In this document: positions 18,868 to 28,087 of the stretch, one piece after another | Position numbering within the stretch: the first letter of the stretch is position 1 | Layout: the number at the start of each line of letters is the position of its first letter | Position numbers and translations under genes: made by a program | Notes under the pieces: model-generated | Database searches by the model: none | What the model was told of the DNA's origin: nothing | Seen by the model: only the letters and a program-made list of their open reading frames with translations | Assembly (NCBI RefSeq): GCF_021725675.1 | Contig: NZ_JAKJPO010000005.1 | Coordinates: 1 to 64,000 of the forward strand | DNA from: Marilutibacter chinensis | GTDB lineage: Bacteria > Pseudomonadota > Gammaproteobacteria > Xanthomonadales > Xanthomonadaceae | DNA: 64,000 nucleotides | Direction: 5' to 3'

Positions 18868-21800
18868 TCAGTCTCCCAGCGTCAGCAGCGATGCGTTGCC
18901 GCCGGCGGCGGTGGTGTTGATGGTGATAGTCTTCTCGGTGGTGAAACGAGGCAGGTAGTGCGGTCCGCCGGCCTTCGGCCCGGTGCCGGACAGGCCCTGG
19001 CCGCCGAACGGCTGCACGCCGACGACCGCGCCGATCTGGTTGCGGTTGACGTAGCAGTTGCCGACCTTGATCTTGCTGGCGATCCTCTCGACGGTCTCGT
19101 CGATCCGCGAGTGGATGCCCAGGGTCAGGCCGTAGCCGGTGGCGTTGATCGCGGCGATCACCGCGTCCAGCTCGCTGGCCTTCCAGCGGATCACGTGCAG
19201 CACCGGACCGAACACCTCGCGATGCAACTGGTCGAGCGACTTCAGCTCGTACGCGCGCGGAGCGAAGAAACAGCCATGGGCGGTGCCGTCGTCCAGTTCG
19301 ACCTCGGCGATCCGGGTCGCCTCCCGGTCCATGCGGGCGGCGTGGTCGACGAGGATCTGGCGTGCGTCCTCGTCGATCACCGGACCGACGTCGGTCGACA
19401 GCAGGCCGGGGTCGCCGACTTTCAGCTCGGCCATCGCGCCGGCCAGCATGCCGATCACCTTGTCGGCGATGTCCTCCTGCACGAACAGCACCCGCGCGGC
19501 CGAGCAGCGCTGGCCGGCCGAGGTGAACGCCGAACCGATCGCATCCTTGACCAGTTGCTCCGGCAGCGAGGACGAGTCGGCGATCAGCGCGTTCTGGCCG
19601 CCGGTCTCGGCGATCAGCACGCCGATCGCGGCATCGCGTGCGGCCAGTGCGCGATTGATCGCGCGTGCGGTCTCGGTCGAACCGGTGAAGGCGACGCCGG
19701 CCACGCGCGGATCCTTCGTCAGCGCCGCACCGACGGTGGCGCCGTCGCCGGGCAGGAACTGCAGCACCGCTTCCGGAACGCCCGCCTCGTGCAGCAGCCT
19801 GACCGCGTGATAGCCGATCAGGCTGGTCTGCTCGGCGGGCTTGGCGATCACGCTGTTGCCGGCGGCCAGTGCCGCGGCGACCTGGCCGGTGAAGATCGCC
19901 AGCGGGAAGTTCCACGGGCTGATGCAGACGAACACACCGCGGCCGGACAACTGCAGGGTGTTGCTCTCCCCGGTCGGGCCGGGCAGCGGCTCGGGCGCGA
20001 ACAGCTTGCGTGCCTGCTGCGCGTAGTAGCGCAGGAAGTCGACCGCCTCGCGGACCTCGGCGACCCCGTCCGGGATCGTCTTGCCGGCTTCCTTCGTGCA
20101 CAGCGCGATGTACTGGGGCATCCGCTGTTCGAGCAGGTCGGCGGCATGTTCCAGGATCGCGGCGCGTCCGGCGGCCGGGGTCTCGTTCCAGCCGTCGTGA
20201 GCGGCGACGGCATTGGCCAGCGCCTGCTCGACGGTGGCGCCGTCGGCGGCCTGCCAGTGGCCGACGACCTCGCGGCGGTCGGCCGGGCTGGTCACCGCGA
20301 TGTCGGGACCGGATGTCTTCGCGCCCGGCACCAGTGGCGCGGCGCGCCACGGCTGCGCGGCGGCGTTGACCTGCTCGGCGAGCGCGCGCAGCCGATCGTC
20401 GTTGGCCAGGTTGACGCCCATGGAGTTGCTCCTTTCCGAATGCTGTTCTGAAGCCGCGAAGCTCCGGTACAGGTCGACCGGCAGCGGAATGCGGGGGTGG
20501 GGGATGGATTCGAACGCGGCGACGGTCTGGACCGGATCCTGGACCAGATCGTCGATCGCGATCTCCTCGTCGGTGATGCGGTTGACGAAACTGGAGTTGG
20601 CGCCGTTCTCGAGCAGGCGGCGCACCAGGTAGGGCAGCAGGTCCTCGTGGCTGCCGACCGGCGCGTAGACGCGGCACGGCACCCCCAGCCGGTCGACCGG
20701 GATCACCTCGGCGTAGAGGTCGTCGCCCATGCCGTGCAGCTTCTGGAACTCGAATCGGCGTTCACGGCCGAGCAGCTTCGCGCGCTGCCACACCGCGGCG
20801 ATGGTCTGTGCGTTGTGGGTGGCGAACATCGGGTAGATCGCGTCGCCGGCCTCGAGCATCCGCCGCGCGTTGGCCAGGTACGACACGTCCGTGTTCGGCT
20901 TGCGGGTGAACACCGGAAAGCCTTCGTGGCCGTCGACCTGGGCCTTCTTGACCTCGCTGTCCCAGTACGCGCCCTTGACCAGGCGCACCGGGATGCGGCG
21001 GCCGTGGCGACGGGCGAGATCGGCAATGAAGTCGATGACCTCCGGCGCCCGCTTCTGGTAGGCCTGGATCGCCAGGCCATAGCCTTCCCAGCCGTCCAGC
21101 GACGGGTCGGCGTAGGCGGCGGCGATCACGTCCAGCGACAGTTCGAGGCGGTCGGCCTCTTCGGCGTCGATGGTGAAACCGATCCCGTAGGACTTCGCGA
21201 GCCGCGCCAGTTCCAGTACACGCGGCACCAGCTCGTCCATCACCCGCGCGCGCTTGGCGTGCTCGTAGCGCGGGTGCAGGGCGGACAGCTTGACCGAGAT
21301 GCTGGGGGCGGCGAATACCTTGTCGCCGGAGGCGTCGCCACCGGCTTCCCGGACATCGGGAGAAACGTGTTTGCCGATCGCATGGATCGCGTCGTGGTAG
21401 GCCTTCAGGTAGCGCAGCGCGTCCTTCGTGGTCAGCGCGCCCTCGCCGAGCATGTCGAACGAATAGCGGTAGGCGGCGTTGGTGCCCTTCCTGGAGCGGG
21501 CCAGCGCCTCGCCGATGGTCCGCCCCATCACGAACTGGTGGCCCATGATCCGCATCGCCTGGCGTACCGCCAGCCGGATCACCGGCTCGCCGACACGCCC
21601 GATCAGGCGCTTGAATGCCCCATGCACGTCGCGCTTGGTCTCGTCGGCCAGGTCGACCAGGTGGCCGGTCAGCATCAGGCCCCAGGTCGACGCGTTGACC
21701 AGGACCGATTCGGACCGGCCCATGTGGCGCTTCCAGTCGGCCTCGCCGAGCTTGTCGCGGATCAGCTTGTCGGCGGTGTCCTGGTCGGGGATGCGCAACA

Positions 21801-22128
21801 GCGCCTCGGCCACGCACATCAGCAGCACGCCCTCCTCGCTGCCGAGGTCGTACTGGCGCATGAAGGCCTCGATCGCGCCCTGGTCCTCGGCGCGGGCACG
21901 GACCCGGGTGACCAGGTCGGCGGCCAGCGCCTGCGCGGCAGCGCGGTCGGAATCGGGCAGGCGTGCGGCATCGAGCAGGACGTGGACATGGTCGGCCTCG
22001 TCGCGCCGCCAGCCGGCCGTGATCGCCGCGCGGGGGGCGGCCGGGACGGGCGGCAGCTCGGTAGAGAGGATCGGACGGGACGGCGGGCCGTCCTGGTCGA
22101 CGGCAGGGGAGGTGGGGTTGGCGGGCAT
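18868..22128 (-). CDS. putA: Bifunctional proline dehydrogenase / P5C dehydrogenase
   Basis: A 1086-residue enzyme that oxidises L-proline to glutamate in two steps. The FAD-dependent proline dehydrogenase half (about 200-510) has RRIPVRLVKGAYWDSEVK, FATHNAQTIA and YLVRRLLENGANSSFVN. The NAD-dependent aldehyde dehydrogenase half (about 570-1050) has SPWNFPLAIFTGQVAAALAA, FTGSTETARAI, ETGGQNALI and the catalytic Cys875 in SAGQRCSAARVL. The usual ribbon-helix-helix repressor domain at the N-terminus of E. coli PutA is absent, so it should not autoregulate. I chose the ATG at 22128; upstream sequence in frame is not family-like. It is divergent from the oxidase operon. Confidence 0.95.
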   Translation of the reverse strand: MPANPTSPAVDQDGPPSRPILSTELPPVPAAPRAAITAGWRRDEADHVHVLLDAARLPDSDRAAAQALAADLVTRVRARAEDQGAIEAFMRQYDLGSEEGVLLMCVAEALLRIPDQDTADKLIRDKLGEADWKRHMGRSESVLVNASTWGLMLTGHLVDLADETKRDVHGAFKRLIGRVGEPVIRLAVRQAMRIMGHQFVMGRTIGEALARSRKGTNAAYRYSFDMLGEGALTTKDALRYLKAYHDAIHAIGKHVSPDVREAGGDASGDKVFAAPSISVKLSALHPRYEHAKRARVMDELVPRVLELARLAKSYGIGFTIDAEEADRLELSLDVIAAAYADPSLDGWEGYGLAIQAYQKRAPEVIDFIADLARRHGRRIPVRLVKGAYWDSEVKKAQVDGHEGFPVFTRKPNTDVSYLANARRMLEAGDAIYPMFATHNAQTIAAVWQRAKLLGRERRFEFQKLHGMGDDLYAEVIPVDRLGVPCRVYAPVGSHEDLLPYLVRRLLENGANSSFVNRITDEEIAIDDLVQDPVQTVAAFESIPHPRIPLPVDLYRSFAASEQHSERSNSMGVNLANDDRLRALAEQVNAAAQPWRAAPLVPGAKTSGPDIAVTSPADRREVVGHWQAADGATVEQALANAVAAHDGWNETPAAGRAAILEHAADLLEQRMPQYIALCTKEAGKTIPDGVAEVREAVDFLRYYAQQARKLFAPEPLPGPTGESNTLQLSGRGVFVCISPWNFPLAIFTGQVAAALAAGNSVIAKPAEQTSLIGYHAVRLLHEAGVPEAVLQFLPGDGATVGAALTKDPRVAGVAFTGSTETARAINRALAARDAAIGVLIAETGGQNALIADSSSLPEQLVKDAIGSAFTSAGQRCSAARVLFVQEDIADKVIGMLAGAMAELKVGDPGLLSTDVGPVIDEDARQILVDHAARMDREATRIAEVELDDGTAHGCFFAPRAYELKSLDQLHREVFGPVLHVIRWKASELDAVIAAINATGYGLTLGIHSRIDETVERIASKIKVGNCYVNRNQIGAVVGVQPFGGQGLSGTGPKAGGPHYLPRFTTEKTITINTTAAGGNASLLTLGD

Positions 22129-22617
22129 CGTGACCACGGAACGGCCGGGGGAAAGCCCATTAGTGTAGGGCTTCGATTGCACGGACACCCGTACGGTGGC
22201 GACTTGGCGCCGGCCGTGGCCGGAAGCTTGCCGCAACGGCGCAGGGACGGTGCCGGAACTGCGTCCCCGCAGGTGCCGCGGCGAACCGGTCGCGCGCGCC
22301 GGTTGTTCCCGTGGTGGCGGTTTTTGCGAGCGTTTTCAGTCGTTTGTAGGCGACGGGGCGGCGGCCTCATCGGCATCCGAAGGCGCTGGCGTCTTGTCGC
22401 AGGCCCCCCCGCTCGCTACCATTTCCCGGTTTTCCGTAGCGCCGGACGCGGCGTGATGGGCCCCCGCATGGCGCGATGGGCTCGCCAGCCACCTGATTCG
22501 GACGGTCCTTCCGCGCACATCTGCCTGTCACGGCGCGCGAACCGGGCCGGGTCGGGCAGCCCGCGGAGCAACCCAACACACCATTTGATTGATTCGATTT
22601 ACTGGGGCTCGAGAGTG
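22129..22617. other. 489-bp divergent spacer between putA and coxB
   Basis: No gene is supported. It must hold the promoters of putA and of the oxidase operon. A run of T at 22319-22325 and an AT-rich stretch at 22581-22601 just before coxB are the only relaxed segments. I see no clear -10/-35 pair and no inverted repeat long enough to name an operator. Confidence 0.6.
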
Positions 22618-23553
22618 ATGAAAGCCGGTTGGTTCAAGCAGTGGGCAGCAGGCGTCGCCGCGATGGCGCTGCCGGTGCTGGCGCAGGCGCAGGCGGCGGA
22701 TCCCAAGCCGTGGCAGCTCAACATGGGCCGGGGCGTAACCCACCTGTCGCAGAACGCCTACGAGGCCCACATGCTGGCCCTGTGGATCTGCGTGGGCATC
22801 GGCATACTGGTGTTCGGCGCGATGGCGGTGGCGATGGTCAAGTTCCGCCACTCCAAGGGCGCCAAGCCCGACACCGGCTTCACCCACAGCACCCGCCTGG
22901 AAATCATCTGGACCGTGGTCCCGGTCGCGCTGCTGGTGCTGATGGCCTTCCCGGCCACCAGCAAGCTGATCAACATGTACGACACCCGCGACTCGGAGAT
23001 GACGGTCAAGGTCACCGGTTTCCAGTGGATGTGGAAGTACGAGTACCTGGGCGAGGGCGTCGAGTTCACCAGCCGCCTGGACCGCAAGAGCGACGAACTG
23101 CGCCAGAGCGGCGCCACCGTCAGCGCCGCGGACCACGAGCACTACCTGCTCGATGTCGACAACATGCTGGTGCTGCCGACCGACACCAAGATCCGTTTCG
23201 TGATCACCGCCGACGACGTGATCCACGCCTGGTGGGTGCCGGCGCTGGGCTGGAAGCAGGATGCGATCCCGGGCATCGTCAACGAGGCCTGGACGCAGAT
23301 CGACGAGCCGGGCATCTACCGCGGCCAGTGCGCCGAACTGTGCGGCAAGGACCACGGCTTCATGCCGATCGTGGTCAAGGCGGTACCGAAGGACGAGTAC
23401 CAGCAGTGGCTGGCCGCGCAGAAGCCTGCAGCGGCCCCGGTCGAGGCCGCGCCCGCCGCGCCCGCCGAGGAAGCCGCACCGGCGGAAGCCGGCGAGCAGA
23501 ACACCGAGGCCACCGCCACTGCCGACGTCGCCGACGCGGCAGTCGCCGGCTGA
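22618..23553 (+). CDS. coxB: Cytochrome c oxidase subunit II
   Basis: A 311-residue inner-membrane subunit that takes electrons from cytochrome c. It has a signal peptide (1-26), two transmembrane helices (about 52-75 and 94-113) and a periplasmic cupredoxin domain. The dinuclear CuA ligands are His203 (VIHAWWVP), Cys238, Cys242, His246 and Met249 (GQCAELCGKDHGFMP), with the Glu240 carbonyl between. There is no fused cytochrome c domain; instead a 45-residue Ala/Pro/Glu tail ends the chain. It is the first gene of the oxidase cluster, 46 bases before coxA. Confidence 0.96.
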   Translation: MKAGWFKQWAAGVAAMALPVLAQAQAADPKPWQLNMGRGVTHLSQNAYEAHMLALWICVGIGILVFGAMAVAMVKFRHSKGAKPDTGFTHSTRLEIIWTVVPVALLVLMAFPATSKLINMYDTRDSEMTVKVTGFQWMWKYEYLGEGVEFTSRLDRKSDELRQSGATVSAADHEHYLLDVDNMLVLPTDTKIRFVITADDVIHAWWVPALGWKQDAIPGIVNEAWTQIDEPGIYRGQCAELCGKDHGFMPIVVKAVPKDEYQQWLAAQKPAAAPVEAAPAAPAEEAAPAEAGEQNTEATATADVADAAVAG

Positions 23554-23599
23554 TCGTCCCCTTTAGTTACGCGAAAGCACGTTCCTTCGAGGTTAGGCC

Positions 23600-25228
23600 A
23601 TGGCCGTCACCCACGTTGATCCGCACCACGACGAGCACGCTCACGACGACCACGCCCACAAGCAGGGTTTCATCGAGCGTTGGTTCTTCTCGACCAACCA
23701 CAAGGACATCGGCACGCTGTACCTGGTGTTCAGCTTCATCATGTTCATCATCGGCGCGGCGATGTCGGTGTACATCCGCTTCGAGCTGGCGGTGCCGGGC
23801 ATGCAGGGCGTCAGCCCCGAGTTCTTCAACTCGATGACCACGATGCACGCGCTGGTGATGATCTTCGGCGGCGTGATGCCGGCCTTCGTCGGCCTGGCCA
23901 ACTGGATGATCCCGCTGCAGATCGGCGCGCCGGACATGGCGCTGCCGCGCATGAACAACTGGTCGTTCTGGATCCTGCCGTTCGCGTTCAGCCTGCTGCT
24001 GATGACCCTGTTCCTGCCGGGCGGCGGCCCCGCCGGCGGCTGGACCCTGTACCCGCCGCTGTCGCTGCAGGGCGGCAACAACGTCGCCTTCGTGATCTTC
24101 GCCATCCACATGATGGGCATCAGCTCGATCATGGGTGCGATCAACGTCATCGCGACCGTGCTCAACATGCGCGCGCCGGGCATCGACCTGCTGAAGATGC
24201 CGATCTTCTGCTGGACCTGGCTGATCACCGCATTCCTGCTGATCGCGGTGATGCCGGTGCTGGCCGGCGCGGTCACCATGCTGCTGACCGACAAGTTCTT
24301 CGCCACCAGCTTCTTCAACGCGGCCGGCGGCGGCGACCCGGTGATGTTCCAGCACATCTTCTGGTTCTTCGGTCACCCCGAGGTCTACATCATGATCCTG
24401 CCGGCGTTCGGCGTGGTCTCGGAGATCATCCCGACCTTCAGCCGCAAGCCGCTGTTCGGCTACCAGGCCATGGTGTACGCGACCGCGTCGATCGCGTTCC
24501 TGAGCTTCATCGTCTGGGCGCACCACATGTTCACCGTCGGCATGCCGCTCGGTGGCGAGATCTACTTCATGTTCGCGACGATGCTGATCGCGGTGCCGAC
24601 CGGCGTGAAGGTGTTCAACTGGGTCACCACGATGTGGCGCGGCTCGATCTCGTTCGAATCGCCGATGCTGTGGGCGATCGCGTTCGTGATCCTGTTCACC
24701 ATCGGCGGTTTCTCGGGCCTGATGCTCGCGATCGTGCCGGCCGACTTCCAGTACCACGACACCTACTTCGTGGTCGCGCACTTCCACTACGTGCTGGTGA
24801 CCGGCGCGCTGTTCTCGATCATCGCCGCGGTCTACTACTGGTGGCCGAAGTGGACCGGCCGCATGTACAACGAGGGCATGGCGAAGTTCCATTTCTGGTG
24901 GACGATGATCTTCGTCAACCTGTTGTTCTTCCCGCAGCACTTCCTGGGCCTGGCCGGCATGCCGCGCCGCATCCCGGACTACAACGTGGTGTTCGCGGAC
25001 TGGAACCTGGTCAGCTCGATCGGCGCGTTCGGCATGTTCGTCACGCCGTTCATGATGGCCTTCATCCTGTGGCGTTCGAAGGCCGCCGGCGTCAAGGCCG
25101 AGGCGCGCGCCTGGCCGACCGCGAAGGGCCTGGAGTGGACCGTGCCGAGCCCGGCGCCGCACCATACCTTCAGCACCCCGCCGGTGATCCGCGACGGCGA
25201 CCTCGCCCACGGTGACGTCACGCATTGA
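23600..25228 (+). CDS. coxA: Cytochrome c oxidase subunit I (aa3 type)
   Basis: The 542-residue catalytic subunit, with twelve transmembrane helices, reduces oxygen to water and pumps protons. Visible ligands are His83 and His396 (low-spin heme a), His394 (heme a3), and His259, His308 and His309 (CuB). Tyr263 in GHPEVY is the cross-linked tyrosine. Asp112 (GAPDMALPRMNN) opens the D channel and Lys337 (TGVKVFNW) marks the K channel. The first 20 residues are unusually His-rich (HVDPHHDEHAHDDHAH), which could bind metal. It follows coxB and precedes a tiny gene and ctaG. Confidence 0.97.
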   Translation: MAVTHVDPHHDEHAHDDHAHKQGFIERWFFSTNHKDIGTLYLVFSFIMFIIGAAMSVYIRFELAVPGMQGVSPEFFNSMTTMHALVMIFGGVMPAFVGLANWMIPLQIGAPDMALPRMNNWSFWILPFAFSLLLMTLFLPGGGPAGGWTLYPPLSLQGGNNVAFVIFAIHMMGISSIMGAINVIATVLNMRAPGIDLLKMPIFCWTWLITAFLLIAVMPVLAGAVTMLLTDKFFATSFFNAAGGGDPVMFQHIFWFFGHPEVYIMILPAFGVVSEIIPTFSRKPLFGYQAMVYATASIAFLSFIVWAHHMFTVGMPLGGEIYFMFATMLIAVPTGVKVFNWVTTMWRGSISFESPMLWAIAFVILFTIGGFSGLMLAIVPADFQYHDTYFVVAHFHYVLVTGALFSIIAAVYYWWPKWTGRMYNEGMAKFHFWWTMIFVNLLFFPQHFLGLAGMPRRIPDYNVVFADWNLVSSIGAFGMFVTPFMMAFILWRSKAAGVKAEARAWPTAKGLEWTVPSPAPHHTFSTPPVIRDGDLAHGDVTH

Positions 25229-25306
25229 TTTATCGCGCGTCCATTCGCGACGAACCCGCACATCCATGTGCGGACTGTTAACTAAAGAAGGCGCTTGTTC
25301 CAATAC

Positions 25307-25441
25307 ATGACTGCACCGAGTGACCCGCGCAACGATGTCGACGCACGCCGCAAGGCGGCGCGTCGCACGGCCGTGTGGGTGGCGCTGATCGCGGTCGGTG
25401 TGTATGTCGCGTTCCTGCTCAGCGGGGTGCTCGGACGATGA
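25307..25441 (+). CDS. 44-residue single-pass membrane protein of the oxidase cluster
   Basis: A small gene encoding a charged N-terminal segment (MTAPSDPRNDVDARRKAARR) followed by one transmembrane helix (WVALIAVGVYVAFLLSGVL) and a C-terminal GR. AAAGAAG lies upstream. Its stop codon overlaps the ctaG start (ATGA), which argues that it is translated and coupled to ctaG. Single-helix peptides at this position in other proteobacteria are annotated as small oxidase assembly proteins; that name is recalled, not tested. The positive-inside rule puts the N-terminus in the cytoplasm. Confidence 0.75.
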   Translation: MTAPSDPRNDVDARRKAARRTAVWVALIAVGVYVAFLLSGVLGR

Positions 25442-26040
25442 GCGGACAGGGCGCCCGCGGCCGCAGTGCCACCGCGCGCATGGCCGCCATCATGGTCGGG
25501 GTCGGCGTGTGTGCGTTCGCGTTCTCGTTCATGCTGGTGCCGCTGTACCGGATCGCCTGCGAGAAGGTGTTCGGCATCCGTCTGGAGCGCACCGCCGCCG
25601 AGGAAACCGCCGCCGCTGCCGCCGAGGCCCGCTGGGTCACGGTCGAGTTCGACGGCGGCGTGAACTCGAAGCTGCCGTGGGCGTTCAAGCCGAACCAGAC
25701 CACGATGCGGGTCAAGGTCGGCGAGCCGTACGACACCACCTACTACGCGCACAACAACAGCGATCGCACCATCGTCGGCAGCGCCGTGCCGTCGGTCGCG
25801 CCGGCGCGCGCCTCGGGCTACTTCAACAAGACCGAGTGCTTCTGCTTCACCGCGCAGACCCTGCAGGCGGGCGAGACCCGCGACATGCCGGTGCGCTTCA
25901 TCATCGATCCGGACCTGCCGGCCGACGTCAAGACGGTCACGCTGTCCTACACCTTTTTCAAGAACGACGTGCTGACCGCCGAGCAGGCCGCCGCTTCCCC
26001 GCACGGGAATGCGACGTCCGCGCCGCGGGCCGCGCCCTGA
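25438..26040 (+). CDS. ctaG: Cytochrome c oxidase assembly protein CtaG (Cox11 family)
   Basis: A 200-residue copper chaperone that delivers copper to the CuB site of subunit I. One N-terminal transmembrane helix (about 14-36) is followed by a periplasmic beta domain. The copper-binding pair is Cys134 and Cys136 in KTECFCFTAQ, the family signature. LPWAFKPNQTTMRVKVGE is a further conserved stretch. It overlaps the 44-residue gene by four bases and ends 36 bases before coxC. Confidence 0.95.
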   Translation: MSGQGARGRSATARMAAIMVGVGVCAFAFSFMLVPLYRIACEKVFGIRLERTAAEETAAAAAEARWVTVEFDGGVNSKLPWAFKPNQTTMRVKVGEPYDTTYYAHNNSDRTIVGSAVPSVAPARASGYFNKTECFCFTAQTLQAGETRDMPVRFIIDPDLPADVKTVTLSYTFFKNDVLTAEQAAASPHGNATSAPRAAP

Positions 26041-26076
26041 TCTGCAAACGCTCCAGCTCTGAACGGAACCGCCGCC

Positions 26077-26955
26077 ATGGCCCAAGCCCACTCGCCAGAC
26101 GCCAACGTCTACTTCGTCCCGCACAGCAGCCGCTGGCCCTTCCTGGGGTCGATCGCGCTGTTCGTGACCATGATCGGCCTCGCCAGCTGGATGAACGAGG
26201 CGGGCTGGGGCGCCCCGACCTTCCTGGTCGGCGTCGCGCTGCTGGTCGCGGTCCTGTTCGGCTGGTTCGGCGACGTGATCCGCGAGTCGGTCGGCGGCAA
26301 CTACAACAAGCAGGTCGACACCTCGTTCCGGATGGGAATGGTCTGGTTCATCTTCTCCGAGGTGATGTTCTTCGGCGCGTTCTTCGGCGCGCTGTTCTAC
26401 GCCCGCCAGTTCGCGCTGCCGTGGCTGGGCGGCGAGGGCGACGGCGTGATGACCCACAGTCTGCTCTGGGACAGCTTCAGCAACGCCTGGCCGACCAACG
26501 GTCCGGGTTCGATCGGCGGCAGCTTCCAGACCATTCCGGCCTGGGGCCTGCCGCTGCTGAACACGCTGATCCTGCTGACCTCCGGCGTCACCGTCACCAT
26601 CGCCCACCATGCGCTGAAGGCCGGCCACCGCGCCCAGTTGCTGCTGTTCCTGGGCCTGACCGTGGTACTGGGCTGCGTGTTCCTGTTCTTCCAGGCCGAG
26701 GAATACATCCACGCCTACCAGGAACTGAACCTGACCCTGGGTTCGGGCATCTACGGGTCGACCTTCTTCATGCTGACCGGCTTCCACGGCGCGCACGTCA
26801 CCCTCGGCACGATCATGCTGGCGGTGATCTGGTTCCGCTGCCTGAAGGGGCACTTCAGCAAGAACGACCACTTCGCGTTCGAGGCGGTGGCCTGGTACTG
26901 GCACTTCGTCGACGTGGTCTGGCTGGGCCTGTTCCTGTTCGTCTACGTGCTGTAA
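26077..26955 (+). CDS. coxC: Cytochrome c oxidase subunit III
   Basis: A 292-residue inner-membrane subunit with about seven helices that stabilises subunit I and the proton path. The conserved FFQAEEYIHAYQE, GFHGAHVTLGT and C-terminal WYWHFVDVVWLGLF identify it. An extended loop around 120-145 (GDGVMTHSLLWD) lies between helices. It ends the structural part of the operon and is followed at once by a terminator. Confidence 0.96.
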   Translation: MAQAHSPDANVYFVPHSSRWPFLGSIALFVTMIGLASWMNEAGWGAPTFLVGVALLVAVLFGWFGDVIRESVGGNYNKQVDTSFRMGMVWFIFSEVMFFGAFFGALFYARQFALPWLGGEGDGVMTHSLLWDSFSNAWPTNGPGSIGGSFQTIPAWGLPLLNTLILLTSGVTVTIAHHALKAGHRAQLLLFLGLTVVLGCVFLFFQAEEYIHAYQELNLTLGSGIYGSTFFMLTGFHGAHVTLGTIMLAVIWFRCLKGHFSKNDHFAFEAVAWYWHFVDVVWLGLFLFVYVL

Positions 26956-26967
26956 GACGAGAGGGCC

Positions 26968-27016
26968 AAGGGCTCAGGGCTGGGGCCGGACGGCCCGTGC
27001 CCTGGGCCTTTTGCTT
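26968..27016 (+). terminator. Terminator after coxC
   Basis: A compound hairpin: CAGGGC (26975-26980) pairs with GCCCTG (26999-27004), AAGG (26968-26971) with CCTT (27007-27010), and an inner GGGCC/GGCCC stem. TTTTGCTTT follows. Confidence 0.7.
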
Positions 27017-27049
27017 TCCGGTTCCCGCTGTCCGCGACGGGATCCCGGG

Positions 27050-27274
27050 TTACGGGTTGCTGCCGACGCCATGGAACTCGATCCAGCCCATGTAGCTGGA
27101 CAGGACGACCAGCAGGATCAAGGCGACGGACAGCGCGATGCGGCGGGTCAGTGCATTGACGGTGCGCTTGCTCTCGCCCTTGTCGACGAGCATGTAGTAC
27201 AGACCGGCGCCGAGGTTCCAGAGGATGACGATCAGGAAGGCAATGACCAGCAGGGTCTTCAGGGAGTCGTTCAT
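27050..27274 (-). CDS. DUF2909-like twin transmembrane protein
   Basis: A 74-residue membrane protein with two hydrophobic helices (about 6-28 and 47-66) joined by a short charged loop (DKGESKRTVNALTRR). GGAGG precedes the ATG. Proteins of this shape are typically found in reverse orientation between coxC and surf1 in proteobacteria; function is unknown. Its place in the oxidase locus is conserved enough to suggest a role in oxidase assembly, but nothing in the sequence proves it. Confidence 0.8.
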   Translation of the reverse strand: MNDSLKTLLVIAFLIVILWNLGAGLYYMLVDKGESKRTVNALTRRIALSVALILLVVLSSYMGWIEFHGVGSNP

Positions 27275-27355
27275 GGTGGCCTCCGATCGGCAGCCAGGTG
27301 GTGCGAGCCCGCGATTATCGCAGGCCGTGCCGCGGAAGTCGTCGACGGGGTCGGC

Positions 27356-28087
27356 ATGAGCCGCCGGCGCAACCTGCTGATCGGCTGGCCGCTGGCGGTC
27401 GCGGCGATGGTGCTGTTCGCCAACCTCGGGCTGTGGCAGTCGCGCCGCGCGGCCGAGAAGCAGGCGATGCTGGATGCCGCACAGGCCGTGCTGGCGGAGC
27501 GGCGACCTGCGGTCCCGGCGCAGGCGCTGGACCCGGGGCGCGCCCGCGGCTACGACTGGGTCGAGCTCGAGGGCGGCTTCGCCCCGCGCCGGCCGCTGCT
27601 GCTCGACAATCAGATCCGCGAGGGGCGTCCCGGCGTGCGCGTCTACCGGATGTTCCATCCGCGGCAGCATGCGGAAATCCTGATCGACCTGGGCTGGCTG
27701 CCGGTCGATGGCAACAGGACCCTGCCGGTGATCGGGCCGGCCGAACCGGGCCCGTTGCGGATCAGGGGCCTGCTGGCGCCGCCGCCATCGCCCGGGCTTG
27801 CGCTCGGGCCACCGATGGTCGAGCGGGATGGCGTCTGGCTGATGACGCGGCTGGACATGGCGGCGGTGAAGGAGGCGATCGGGGACCCCGAGCTGCCGCT
27901 CGCGCCGCGCGTGCTTCGGCTGGATCCGCAGCTCGAGCTCGGCTACGAGCGCGACCTGGAACTGCTGGCGAACACCCTGCCGCCGGAGAAGCACCGCGGC
28001 TATGCCGTGCAATGGTTCGCGCTAGCGCTGGCGGTGCTGGCCACCGCGCTGATACTGACTTTCAGAAGAAAACGAACGGACCGATGA
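27356..28087 (+). CDS. SURF1 family oxidase assembly protein
   Basis: A 243-residue inner-membrane protein. Two transmembrane helices, at the N-terminus (about 8-26) and near the end (about 218-236), flank a periplasmic domain with the family patterns LGLWQSRRAAEKQ, LLLDNQIREGRPGV and GWLPVDGNR. SURF1 helps place heme a in subunit I. The stop overlaps the next start (ATGA). The ATG at 27356 starts the first helix properly; a -10-like GATTAT lies at 27313-27318. Confidence 0.93.
   Translation: MSRRRNLLIGWPLAVAAMVLFANLGLWQSRRAAEKQAMLDAAQAVLAERRPAVPAQALDPGRARGYDWVELEGGFAPRRPLLLDNQIREGRPGVRVYRMFHPRQHAEILIDLGWLPVDGNRTLPVIGPAEPGPLRIRGLLAPPPSPGLALGPPMVERDGVWLMTRLDMAAVKEAIGDPELPLAPRVLRLDPQLELGYERDLELLANTLPPEKHRGYAVQWFALALAVLATALILTFRRKRTDR

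Noticed and set aside
20497-22617. A plus-strand open frame leading into coxB
   Set aside because: It is antisense to putA, and its translation is Arg/Gly/Ala-rich without domains. The CoxB signal peptide begins at 22618.
23567-25303. A 578-codon minus-strand frame opposite coxA
   Set aside because: It is rich in His, Arg and Asp, the mirror of membrane-protein codons, with no domain. CoxA is certain.
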